DNA from: Streptomyces hygroscopicus
GTDB lineage: Bacteria; Actinomycetota; Actinomycetes; Streptomycetales; Streptomycetaceae
DNA: 64,000 nucleotides
NCBI GenBank assembly: GCA_002021875.1
Contig: CP018627.1
Span: 2,170,001 to 2,234,000 of the forward strand
Direction: 5' to 3'
This document shows positions 10,665-17,825 of this stretch, one piece after another. Made by a program: the position numbers and the translations under genes. The notes beneath the pieces were generated by a model. That model was not told where the DNA came from, did not search any database, and saw nothing but the letters and a program-made list of their open reading frames with translations. Positions within the stretch are counted from its first letter, which is position 1. Each line of letters starts with the position of its first letter.

Positions 10665-10979
10665 TCACTCCTCGCGGCCCGGACGCCGATCCCCGGCGTC
10701 CGGGCCGTTGTGTTCCGCCGCGATGCCGAAGCGCCGCCGTTCGCCCGGAGCGGACGAGGTGGGGCGCGTCGATGACACGGTACTGATCACCTGCTCCTCC
10801 GCGCGCTCCGCCGCGTCCGCCTCGATCTCCTCCAGCCGCCGCAGGTCAGCGGCGGAGACCAGGGCGACAAGCGGCTTCCCGTGGCGCGTGACGACCACCC
10901 TCTCGCCGCCGTACACCACGCGGTTGATCAGTTCCGCGAGCTCTGCACGGGCTTGCGTCACCGGAATCTCGTAGGCCAT
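10665..10979 (-). CDS. Phd/YefM family antitoxin, no toxin partner seen
   Basis: A 104-residue protein whose N-terminal 55 residues ([20 protein letters not shown], then [10 protein letters not shown]) match the DNA-binding domain of Phd/YefM antitoxins. The C-terminal half is charged and probably disordered, as in antitoxins. GATGGGAGC precedes the ATG. No toxin gene adjoins on either side: downstream is the aminopeptidase, upstream the divergent clpP. It may be an orphan antitoxin or a plain regulator. The final codons overlap a long hairpin. Confidence 0.85.
   Translation of the reverse strand: MAYEIPVTQARAELAELINRVVYGGERVVVTRHGKPLVALVSAADLRRLEEIEADAAERAEEQVISTVSSTRPTSSAPGERRRFGIAAEHNGPDAGDRRPGREE
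10675..10707 (-). terminator. long hairpin inside the 3' end of the antitoxin gene
   Basis: Perfect 14-base arms (CGGCCCGGACGCCG and its complement, 5-base loop) lie within the last 15 codons of the antitoxin frame. It is likely the terminator for both convergent genes, with the reading frame running through it. Confidence 0.55.
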
Positions 10980-10998
10980 GCTCCCATCATATCGGGAC

Positions 10999-11012
10999 GT
11001 ACATCCTGTACA
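10999..11012. promoter_or_regulatory. palindromic operator with TGTACA core
   Basis: GTACA-TCC-TGTAC is a perfect inverted repeat, and TGTACA (11007-11012), the core hexamer of YefM operators, overlaps it. It lies 20 bases before the antitoxin ATG and 52 bases before the clpP ATG, so it could control both genes. Confidence 0.6.
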
Positions 11013-11063
11013 TTTTTTACGGAGCCAAGCCAACGACGCCCGACGACGCCGAGAGGTGACGCG

Positions 11064-11699
11064 ATGGAACGATCGACCGCGCGCTATGTCCTGCCCGAGT
11101 TGACCGAGCGCACCAGCTCGGGGACGCACACCATGGACCCGTACTCCAAGCTGCTCTCCGAGCGCATCGTTTTCCTCGGCACCCCCATCGACGACACCGC
11201 CGCCAACGATGTGATCGCGCAGCTGATCCATCTCGAGCACGCCGCGCCCGACCAGGACATCTCGCTCTACATCAACTCGCCCGGCGGCTCGTTCGGGGCC
11301 ATGACGGCGGTCTACGACACCCTGCACTTCGTCTCCTGCGACATCGAGACGATCTGCCTGGGCCAGGCCGCCTCGGCGGCCGCCGTGCTGCTGGCCGCAG
11401 GCACCCCGGGCAAGCGGCTGGCCCTGCCGGGGGCGCGGATCCTCATCCACCAGGCCGCGTTCGCCGAGCCGGTCGAGGGCACCACCTCCGATCTCCAGAT
11501 CCAGGCCAATGAGCTGCGGCGCACCCAGGAGACGCTCGAGCAGATGCTGGTGCGGCACACCGGCCAGAGCGCCGAGCGGATCCGGGCCGATATCGACCGC
11601 GACAAGATCTTCGACGCCGAGGGCGCGGTGGCATACGGCCTGGTGGACAAGGTCACTCAGAGCCGTAAGCGGCCGGGCGCGCCGCTGCGGGCGAGGTGA
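11064..11699 (+). CDS. clpP: ATP-dependent Clp protease proteolytic subunit (accessory ClpP)
   Basis: The 211-residue protein is the peptidase half of a Clp protease, which degrades proteins unfolded by a ClpA/C/X ATPase. The catalytic Ser is in GQAASAAAV (about residue 103), the His in ILIHQA (about 128) and the Asp in [10 protein letters not shown] (about 179). The sequence differs from the housekeeping ClpP1/P2 type (GQAASAA instead of GMAASMG), so this is probably one of the extra Streptomyces paralogues. The ATG at 11064 follows GAGGTGA. It is coupled to the next gene by a GTGA overlap. Confidence 0.9.
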   Translation: MERSTARYVLPELTERTSSGTHTMDPYSKLLSERIVFLGTPIDDTAANDVIAQLIHLEHAAPDQDISLYINSPGGSFGAMTAVYDTLHFVSCDIETICLGQAASAAAVLLAAGTPGKRLALPGARILIHQAAFAEPVEGTTSDLQIQANELRRTQETLEQMLVRHTGQSAERIRADIDRDKIFDAEGAVAYGLVDKVTQSRKRPGAPLRAR

Positions 11700-12013
11700 G
11701 CGCGGTGCTGCCACCGGAGCTGCCCCCGCTGCCCGCGCTCACCCGCGCCGAGGGGAGCGTCGTGGACGGCTATCTGGACGTGGTCGATCTGCTGGGCCGG
11801 ATCAATCCGGCGCGCGGCCGCGACACCTACGGCGGTCTGCGGGCCGCCCAGGCCCTGGTGGGGAAGGCCACCGCGCTGCGGGACGCGCTGGCGCTGATGC
11901 ATGAGCGCGGGGAGAGCGAGCTGCACACCGCGACCCTGGCCCGAGCGCTGCGGGTGCTGGACGGGGAGCGGCGCGCGGAGCGGGTCACGCTGCCCCCGGC
12001 GCTGCGCGCCTGA
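11696..12013 (+). CDS. hypothetical protein coupled to clpP
   Basis: A 105-residue, largely helical protein starting with GTG inside the clpP stop codon. The N-terminus is Pro/Leu-rich ([11 protein letters not shown]), followed by a helical domain with repeated Leu/Ala/Arg ([30 protein letters not shown]). I recognise no domain. Tight coupling suggests it works with ClpP, perhaps as a partner or adaptor, which is inference. Confidence 0.65.
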   Translation: MSAVLPPELPPLPALTRAEGSVVDGYLDVVDLLGRINPARGRDTYGGLRAAQALVGKATALRDALALMHERGESELHTATLARALRVLDGERRAERVTLPPALRA

Positions 12014-12040
12014 GACTCGCCCGCCGGGAGCGCGGGAGCG

Positions 12041-12097
12041 TCGTCCGTCGGGGGCACGGAGCCGTCGCCCGTCGGGGGCGCAGAGCCGTCGCCCGAA
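12041..12097 (+). repeat. 24-base tandem repeat, about 2.4 copies
   Basis: The unit begins TCGTCCGTCGGGGG and repeats from 12065 with four changes, then partly from 12089. It follows the ClpP-coupled gene in a 353-base gap (12014-12366) that holds no gene, only this repeat and the Crp-like site. Confidence 0.6.
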
Positions 12098-12244
12098 CGG
12101 CGGAGCGGGATTCCGGCGGCCCGGGCGGGGCCGGCTTGCGGCCCGGGTCCCTGCCCCCGTCCGCCCCACCACGCCTCGGCACGGCCGTTCGCGCAGGTCA
12201 CGGACGTGGGGCGGAACGGCCGACACCACCCGAACGGCCCTGCC

Positions 12245-12258
12245 GTGACCACCGTCAC
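12245..12258. promoter_or_regulatory. Crp-like binding site upstream of the NlpC/P60 gene
   Basis: GTGACCACCGTCAC fits the Streptomyces Crp consensus GTG(N6)GNCAC and is also a palindrome with 5-base arms. It lies 109 bases before the wall-hydrolase start. Confidence 0.45.
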
Positions 12259-12366
12259 ACCGCGCCCTCTCGACTCGGAACCGGCGGCGCGGCTGCGTGA
12301 CCATCCCAGGGGAGGACAGGACTCCGCCACCGCACCGGGGCGGGGTCGGCCCACGAAGGGTGGCGC

Positions 12367-12843
12367 GTGATGTCTGCGCACATACATATCCCCAGGATGT
12401 TCTCGCGAGCCGGCGCCGTCTCGGCCCTCACCGTCGCCGCCGTGGGGGGCACCGTGGCGACGCCGGGGTATCCACCGGAGGCCGAGGCCGCGACCGTCGC
12501 GGCCAAGGCGCTGCGGATCGCGGCGTCGAAGAAGGGCGCGCCGTACAAGTACGGCGCGCAGGGGCCGAAGCGCTTCGACTGCTCCGGGCTGACGCAGTAC
12601 GCCTACAAGCGGGCCGGGAAGCGGCTGCCGCGCACCGCGGCCGCGCAGTACAACCGGACCCGCCACATCAAGGCCGGTTCCCGCAAGGGCGGGGACCTGG
12701 TGTTCTTCCACTCCGGCAGCGGGGTCTACCACGTCGGCGTGTACGCGGGCGGCGGCCGGATCTGGCACGCCCCCAAGACCGGCACGGTGGTGCGGCTGGA
12801 GCGGATCTGGACCAAGAAGGTCTGGTACGGACATGTGCGCTGA
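12367..12843 (+). CDS. secreted NlpC/P60 peptidoglycan hydrolase
   Basis: A 158-residue exported cysteine peptidase that cuts peptide stems of peptidoglycan. Residues 1-41 form a signal peptide ending near AEAATVA. The catalytic Cys is in RFDCSGLTQYAY (about 72), the His in YHVGVYAGGG (about 122) and the third polar residue, His, in RIWHAPKTG, giving a complete Cys-His-His set. GTG (12367) and ATG (12370) are adjacent start candidates behind AAGGGTGG. It has no binding domain besides the catalytic one. A hairpin follows it. Confidence 0.9.
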   Translation: MMSAHIHIPRMFSRAGAVSALTVAAVGGTVATPGYPPEAEAATVAAKALRIAASKKGAPYKYGAQGPKRFDCSGLTQYAYKRAGKRLPRTAAAQYNRTRHIKAGSRKGGDLVFFHSGSGVYHVGVYAGGGRIWHAPKTGTVVRLERIWTKKVWYGHVR

Positions 12844-12881
12844 CCCGCCGTAGGTGTCAGTGACCGTGGGTAGGTTGACGT

Positions 12882-12909
12882 GGCCGGGCCACACCGCTGT
12901 GGCCCGGCC
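12882..12909 (+). terminator. hairpin terminator after the NlpC/P60 gene
   Basis: GGCCGGGCCACA and TGTGGCCCGGCC (12-base arms) with a 4-base loop, 38 bases past the stop and 23 bases before the next start. Confidence 0.75.
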
Positions 12910-12932
12910 CTGTCGACCATCGGAGGCATCGC

Positions 12933-13328
12933 ATGGCGTATCTCAACCCGGTCCGGCACATCACCTTCGACGCCGGTGACCCCCAGGCCCTCGCGCGGTT
13001 CTGGTCCCAGCTGACCGGCTACTCCCTGGAGGACTCAGAGCCGGACGACGACGAGGTGCTGATCAGCTCGGGGCAACCCGGGGTGCCGGGGCTGCTCTTC
13101 ATCCGGGTCCCGGACTCCAAGACCGTCAAGAACCGCGTGCACCTCGACATCCAGCCCCCGTCGGGCACCCGGGACGCCGAGGTGGAGCGGCTGATCGGGC
13201 TCGGCGCGTCCGTGGTGGACGACCGGCGCACGGAGGACGGGCTGGGATGGGTGGTGATGTCCGACATCGAGGGCAATGAGTTCTGCGTGGAGCGCAGCGC
13301 CGTCGAGCGCGGCCTGGAGCCGGTATGA
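12933..13328 (+). CDS. VOC (glyoxalase-like) family protein
   Basis: A 131-residue single-fold vicinal-oxygen-chelate protein with NPVRHITFDAGDPQALARFW at the start and a C-terminal VVMSDIEGNEFCVERS strand. The paired beta-alpha-beta-beta-beta modules typical of the family are visible. Substrate unknown. CATCGGAGG precedes the ATG. It overlaps the next gene by 4 bases (ATGA), so the two are translated together, which suggests a shared role. Confidence 0.85.
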   Translation: MAYLNPVRHITFDAGDPQALARFWSQLTGYSLEDSEPDDDEVLISSGQPGVPGLLFIRVPDSKTVKNRVHLDIQPPSGTRDAEVERLIGLGASVVDDRRTEDGLGWVVMSDIEGNEFCVERSAVERGLEPV

Positions 13329-14560
13329 GCGAGCCCTTCCACAGCGAGCCTTTCCACGGCGAGCCCTTCCAGGCCGACCGGACCTACGACCAGGTGTATC
13401 TCCTCTTCGTCGACACCTCCGGGTATTCGACGATCGTCCGCTCGAACCCCAGGGACCGCGCCGCGCACGCCTTCGATCTGCTGCGCGAGCGGATGCGCGC
13501 CCGGATCGGGCAGCTCTCGGCGCAGCGGCGCTGTGCCCGCAGCGACTTATGGAGCTGGCGCGGCGACGGGGGCTTCTTCGCGGTCCACGACGACAGCGAG
13601 AGCGTGGCCCGCGATGTCGCGCTGGAGGCGGCCCGCACCTTCCTCACCCTGGATCTGCGCCATCTGCGCGACGAGTTCGCCCAGGCGGGGGTGGACGGGG
13701 AGCTGCATGTGCGGATGGCGTTGCACAAGGGGGCGATACGGCACACCGGCGAGGGCCGGACCGGCACCATCCACTCCCCCGACATCAATCTGGCCGCGCA
13801 TCTGGAGAAGGCGACGCCGGCGGACTGCCTGGCGGTTTCGGAGGATGTGTACCGCACCGCGGGACCGTATGCGGAGCTGTTCGCCCATGTGGGAAGCCAT
13901 GAGGGCAAGGACGTCTATCTGATGGCGGGCGACGGCGGTCCGGGCGGGGCGGCCAAGGCGTGGCTCGCGGGCCGGGGGCTTTCGGACGGCTCCCCGGTGC
14001 ACGCGTATCCGGAGCGGCCGAGCCCCCAGGAGAAGGCGCGGCTGCTGGACGCGGCGGGCGAGGAGGTCCTCGACATGGGGACGGCGCTGCGCACCTCCTC
14101 CGGCCGGCTGGTCACCACCGAGCGTCCGGCCCGCTTTCGCGACGCGATCCTCGGGCTGCTGCGCCGGGGCGGCACCTACCGCTGCTATCTGCTGGACCCG
14201 TCCTCGGACGCGGCGGCCACGCTCTCCCGCCAGTACCAGGAGGACATGGCGCGGAAGATCAAGGATTCGCTGGAGCGGTTCGGCCGTTTCAAGGAGCGCT
14301 ATGGAGCGGAGGCGGACGGCTTGCACGTCTATCAGACGGACGAGTTCCCCGGCTTCTCGGCGCTCACCGTCGATATGCACCGGCCGAGCGGGCTGATCCT
14401 GTACTCCTCGTACCTGATGGGCACGAGCCGGTACGGGGTGATCGAGCGCGGCGACATGCCGCACTATCTGATCGGCCCGGCCGCCGGGCGGGTCTTCACC
14501 CGGATCCGTCGGCTGGCCGAGGCGCGGGCCTCGGAGGGGCAGGTCCAGCGCGTGCTGTGA
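13325..14560 (+). CDS. cyclase-like two-domain protein with a TTA codon
   Basis: A 411-residue soluble protein. Residues about 15-200 resemble a class III nucleotidyl cyclase: FVDTSGYS (first metal Asp), WRGDGGFF (second metal Asp) and SPDINLAAHLEKA, where family members have N-x-x-x-R. The Asn is kept but the transition-state Arg is His. The C-terminal domain (about 235-405: VLDMGTALRTSSG, GTYRCYLLDPSSD, RGDMPHYLIGP) resembles, from memory, a domain fused to XRE regulators in Streptomyces and has no known activity. Codon 75 (13547-13549) is TTA, rare in Streptomyces and dependent on bldA tRNA. A degenerate cyclase or nucleotide sensor is the best guess. Confidence 0.75.
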   Translation: MSEPFHSEPFHGEPFQADRTYDQVYLLFVDTSGYSTIVRSNPRDRAAHAFDLLRERMRARIGQLSAQRRCARSDLWSWRGDGGFFAVHDDSESVARDVALEAARTFLTLDLRHLRDEFAQAGVDGELHVRMALHKGAIRHTGEGRTGTIHSPDINLAAHLEKATPADCLAVSEDVYRTAGPYAELFAHVGSHEGKDVYLMAGDGGPGGAAKAWLAGRGLSDGSPVHAYPERPSPQEKARLLDAAGEEVLDMGTALRTSSGRLVTTERPARFRDAILGLLRRGGTYRCYLLDPSSDAAATLSRQYQEDMARKIKDSLERFGRFKERYGAEADGLHVYQTDEFPGFSALTVDMHRPSGLILYSSYLMGTSRYGVIERGDMPHYLIGPAAGRVFTRIRRLAEARASEGQVQRVL

Positions 14561-14566
14561 GTGGGT

Positions 14567-14995
14567 TCAGCGGACCGGCACGGTCCACGGCAGGGCGATC
14601 CAGACGGTCTTGCCGCCGTCGGCGGTCGGGGTGACGAACACCTCGCCGCCCGACTCCGCGGCCAGACAGCGCACGATGACCATGCCGCGCCCGCTGTCCT
14701 GCTGGGTGGCCAGCGGCAGCCATCGGGGCCATTGGGGGTGGCTGTCGGTGACCCCGATCTCCAGCCGCTGCTCGCGGTCGAGCCGTAGGTCCACGGTGAA
14801 GGTGGGCGACTGGCCCACGGTGTGCTCCACGGCGTTGGTGGCGAGCTCGGAGACGATCAGCCGCACGGTGTCGGCGGCCTCCCCTCCCTGCCCGAGCCCC
14901 CATTCGGCGAGCACGTCCGTGACATAGGCGCGTGCCGCGGGAACCGACGCCGGTGCGCTCGGCAGAGTGACGGATGCTTCCTGATGGTCTGCCAT
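14567..14995 (-). CDS. RsbW/SpoIIAB-like ATP-binding regulatory protein
   Basis: A 142-residue protein with the GHKL ATPase fold of anti-sigma factors and serine kinases. The N box is in LIVSELATNAVEHT and the G box in QDSGRGMVIVRCLA. Streptomyces has dozens of these; many sit beside an XRE/DUF397 pair, as here, where the XRE gene is divergent. It probably acts by binding or phosphorylating a partner protein. It converges with the cyclase-like gene, with 6 bases between them. Confidence 0.85.
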   Translation of the reverse strand: MADHQEASVTLPSAPASVPAARAYVTDVLAEWGLGQGGEAADTVRLIVSELATNAVEHTVGQSPTFTVDLRLDREQRLEIGVTDSHPQWPRWLPLATQQDSGRGMVIVRCLAAESGGEVFVTPTADGGKTVWIALPWTVPVR

Positions 14996-15268
14996 GACGG
15001 CCTGTCCCTTTCCCGCCGGGGCGCCTTCGGACGCGTTGGAAGGTGGAGCTGCGAAGCCGGTGTCGTGGGCTGCCCTGACGGCTCTACGCGTCAGAGTGCC
15101 ACCGATGGCCGCCGCAACGGGGGCGATCCACCGAGTTATGCATATATCTGTCGCCCAAAGCGGTGAACTCTGCTACGGAAAACCGGATTTGGAAGGCACA
15201 CTGGGCCACTGGTGCGACGCGCGCTGTGGGTGACGCACCGGCAAGGGAAAAGGCGGGAGGGAGAACTC

Positions 15269-16138
15269 ATGCGGTACGGCCCGGCGGTGCGCCGTCGCAA
15301 GCTCGGCGCGGAACTCCGCCGCCAGCGCGATCTGGCCGGACTCACCAGTGGTGAGGTCGCCCTCCGGCTGGGCTGGCATCAGTCGAAGGTGAGCCGGATC
15401 GAGACCGGCCGGAGCGGGGCCAAGCCCTCGGATGTGGCGCGGCTGCTGGAGGTCTACGAGGTCGCCGACCCGGAGCTGCGCGCCCTGCTGGAGGCGCTGT
15501 GCCGCGGGGGCGCCTCGGATCCGGAGGGGTCACGGCGCGGCTGGTGGTACGCGTACCGCGATCTACTGCCGCCCGCCTACCGGGACTTCATCAGCCTGGA
15601 GGCGGAGGCGTCGGACGCGTACACCCTGGAGACCACGGTGGTGCCGGGTCTGCTGCAGACCCCGGACTACGCCCGGGCGGTGACCCTCGCGGCGCTCCCG
15701 GATCTGCCGCGGCCCCAGGTGGACTCGCTGGTGGAGGTGCGGATCGCGCGGCAGTCGGTGCTGCACGGCGAGCGGCCGCTGCGGCTGCACGCGGTGCTGG
15801 ACGAGGCGGCGCTGCGGCGCGAGGTGGGCGGACCCGGAGTGATGGCGGCGCAATTGAGCCATCTGGCCAATCTTTGCGCATTGCCTCAGGTGCAACTGCA
15901 GGTGCTGCCATTCTCTATCGGAATGCCCATTGGCATGACAGGCCCTTTCATTATTTTCTCTTTTCCGCACATTAGTGACCTGGATGTAGTGGTTCTCGAC
16001 CACCTGACGAGTAGCCTCTATCTGGAGCGGAAAGAAGACCTCCGGGCGTACAGCGCCGCGTTCGAAGTACTGCGGACCCGCGCCCTGACACCTGAGGAAT
16101 CGTTGTCCTTCATCAACAAAATCGGGGGCGGCGCCTGA
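15269..16138 (+). CDS. XRE family regulator of the WhiJ type (DUF5753)
   Basis: A 289-residue DNA-binding protein. Residues about 8-65 form a helix-turn-helix (LRRQRDLAGLTSGEVALRLG, then QSKVSRIETGRSG); the rest is the DUF5753 domain with VPGLLQTPDYARAV. The start at 15269 has GGAGG 8 bases upstream; an ATG further up at 15212 lacks one. WhiJ-like proteins act with a small DUF397 protein, here the next gene, in development or antibiotic control. Codons from about 15847 to 16010 are strikingly AT-rich compared with the rest of the gene. Confidence 0.88.
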   Translation: MRYGPAVRRRKLGAELRRQRDLAGLTSGEVALRLGWHQSKVSRIETGRSGAKPSDVARLLEVYEVADPELRALLEALCRGGASDPEGSRRGWWYAYRDLLPPAYRDFISLEAEASDAYTLETTVVPGLLQTPDYARAVTLAALPDLPRPQVDSLVEVRIARQSVLHGERPLRLHAVLDEAALRREVGGPGVMAAQLSHLANLCALPQVQLQVLPFSIGMPIGMTGPFIIFSFPHISDLDVVVLDHLTSSLYLERKEDLRAYSAAFEVLRTRALTPEESLSFINKIGGGA

Positions 16139-16147
16139 GGGGGCACC

Positions 16148-16384
16148 ATGTCCAGTATGTCCGCCAAGTCCGTCCACTGGCTGCGCAGCAGCTACAGCGT
16201 CGGCATGAACAACTGCGTCGAGACGGCCCTGCTGGGGTCTGACCGGCTCGGCGTGCGCGATTCGAAGAACACGGCAGGCCCCGTCCTGCTGTTCACCCCG
16301 TCGACCTGGGTCTCCTTCCTCGAGGGGCTCAAGGACGACGGCCTCGGCTCCGGCACCTCCCGCTCGACCGGAACCGGAAGCTGA
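16148..16384 (+). CDS. DUF397 small protein
   Basis: A 78-residue acidic partner protein of the XRE gene 9 bases upstream. It has the DUF397 hallmarks W-x-x-SSYS near the N-terminus (VHWLRSSYSVG), NNCVE, VRDSKN and a C-terminal FTPSTWVSFL. Such proteins are thought to bind the XRE partner and modulate its DNA binding. Confidence 0.9.
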   Translation: MSSMSAKSVHWLRSSYSVGMNNCVETALLGSDRLGVRDSKNTAGPVLLFTPSTWVSFLEGLKDDGLGSGTSRSTGTGS

Positions 16385-16411
16385 TCCGTCAGTGAAGTAT
16401 CTGTTCCACCT

Positions 16412-16432
16412 GTGAACGGCTGATCCGTTCAC
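16412..16432. terminator. hairpin between DUF397 and bioF
   Basis: GTGAACGG and CCGTTCAC (8-base arms) with a 5-base loop, between two convergent genes. Confidence 0.6.
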
Positions 16433-16450
16433 CCTCCCGTCAGTGAGCCA

Positions 16451-17656
16451 TCAGGCGGTCGGCGCGGTCTTCACGATCACGTCGACCGCCCTCTCGACCT
16501 GCTCTTCCGTCAGGTCCCCACGTGCCGTCAGCCGCAGCCGCGAGATGCCGTCGGGGACGGACGGCGGACGGAAGCACCCCACCAGCAGCCCGGCCGCGCG
16601 GCAGTCCGCGGCCCAGCGCACCGCCTGCTCCGGCGAGGGGGCCCGCACCGACACCACCGACGCGTCCGGCCGCACCGCGGTCAGCCCGGCGGCGGTCAGC
16701 CGTCCGTACAGCCCCATGGCGACCGTACGGACGCGGGCGGCGCGCTCCGGCTCCCGGCGCAGCAGCCGCAGGCTCGCCAGGGCGGCGCCCACGGCCGCCG
16801 GGTTGAGCCCGGTGTCGAAGATGAACGTGCGTGCGGTGTTCACCAGGTGCTCGATCACCCGGGCGGGCCCCAGCACCACCCCGCCCTGGCTGCCCAGCGA
16901 CTTGGAGAGGGTGGCCGTGACCACCACATCCGGCGCGCCCGCGAGCCCGGCCCCGTGCACCGCGCCGCGCCCGCCCTCGCCGAGCACCCCCAGGCCGTGC
17001 GCCTCGTCCACCACCAGCGCCGCGCCGTACGCACGGCAGGCCCCGGCGAGGTCGGCCAGCGGGGCGGCGTCGCCGTCGACGGAGAAGACCGAGTCGCTGA
17101 CGGCGAGAGCGCGCCGGGGCGCCGAGACCGCTCCGGTCCCCTCGGCGGCCTCCTCCCGCGCGTCCTCCTCAGCCGCGCCCAGCGCCTTGCGCACGGCCTC
17201 CGGGTCGGCGTGCGGGACGACGGCGACCTCGGCGCGGGAGAGTCGGCAGCCGTCGATGAGCGAGGCGTGATTGCCCGCGTCGGAGACGATCAGGGCATCC
17301 CGGCCGCTCAGCGCGGAGACGGCGGCCAGATTGGCGGCGTAGCCGGAGGAGAACACCAGGGCCGCCTCGAAACCGCAGAAGTCGGCGAGTTCCCGCTCCA
17401 GTGTGGTGTGCAGCTCGGTCGAGCCGGTGACCAGGCGCGATCCGGTGGACCCCGCACCCCAGCGCTCTGCCGCCGCGGCCGCGGCGGCCGTCACCTCCGG
17501 GTGGCGGGCCAGCCCCAGATAGTCGTTGCTCGCCAGATCGAGCAGCGGGGAGTCGGCGGGCCGGGGGCTGAGCCGGCGCACCAGCCCGGCCCGGTCGCGC
17601 CGCTCCCGCTGTGCGTCGATCCATGCGAACGCGTCGTCCGGGCGGTCGTGGGGCAT
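16451..17656 (-). CDS. bioF: 8-amino-7-oxononanoate synthase
   Basis: BioF condenses pimeloyl-thioester with L-alanine, the first committed step of biotin ring assembly. The 401-residue PLP enzyme of the alpha-oxoamine synthase family shows LDLASNDYLGLARHP near the N-terminus, VVDEAHGLGVLG, and the PLP Lys in ATLSKSLGSQGG (about 251). The ATG at 17656 has GAGG about 6 bases upstream and fits the family start. It is divergent from bioBAD; the gap of 169 bases contains a perfect palindrome. Confidence 0.95.
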   Translation of the reverse strand: MPHDRPDDAFAWIDAQRERRDRAGLVRRLSPRPADSPLLDLASNDYLGLARHPEVTAAAAAAAERWGAGSTGSRLVTGSTELHTTLERELADFCGFEAALVFSSGYAANLAAVSALSGRDALIVSDAGNHASLIDGCRLSRAEVAVVPHADPEAVRKALGAAEEDAREEAAEGTGAVSAPRRALAVSDSVFSVDGDAAPLADLAGACRAYGAALVVDEAHGLGVLGEGGRGAVHGAGLAGAPDVVVTATLSKSLGSQGGVVLGPARVIEHLVNTARTFIFDTGLNPAAVGAALASLRLLRREPERAARVRTVAMGLYGRLTAAGLTAVRPDASVVSVRAPSPEQAVRWAADCRAAGLLVGCFRPPSVPDGISRLRLTARGDLTEEQVERAVDVIVKTAPTA

Positions 17657-17739
17657 CGGCTGCCTCGCCTTCCGTGGCCTCGTCAAGGGCACCGACTGTC
17701 GGGTCCGGATAGAACGTAGCCTCCTGCATGCCCGGTCAT

Positions 17740-17759
17740 GGTGTGGCAATACCCACACC
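17740..17759. promoter_or_regulatory. perfect palindrome between bioF and bioB
   Basis: GGTGTGG-N6-CCACACC (arms 17740-17746 and 17753-17759) lies between the divergent biotin genes, 67 bases before bioB and 84 before bioF. It does not match the BioQ or BioR operators I know. Position and symmetry suggest the operator of a biotin regulator. Confidence 0.5.
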
Positions 17760-17825
17760 CCGATCCGCGCGTCTTGTACGGTCCCTCCTTGGCCGGGAGC
17801 GGTGGGGTAGGTAAGGATCGTCGCC

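Noticed and set aside
10665..11699. Toxin-antitoxin pair formed by the Phd/YefM gene and its neighbour
   Set aside because: The neighbour is a ClpP with a complete catalytic triad and lies on the other strand; no toxin fold is present.
12100..12366. Possible ydaO-type c-di-AMP riboswitch before the NlpC/P60 gene
   Set aside because: Such riboswitches are common before Streptomyces wall hydrolase genes, and the leader is long and structured. I could not line up the conserved core elements, so it is not called.
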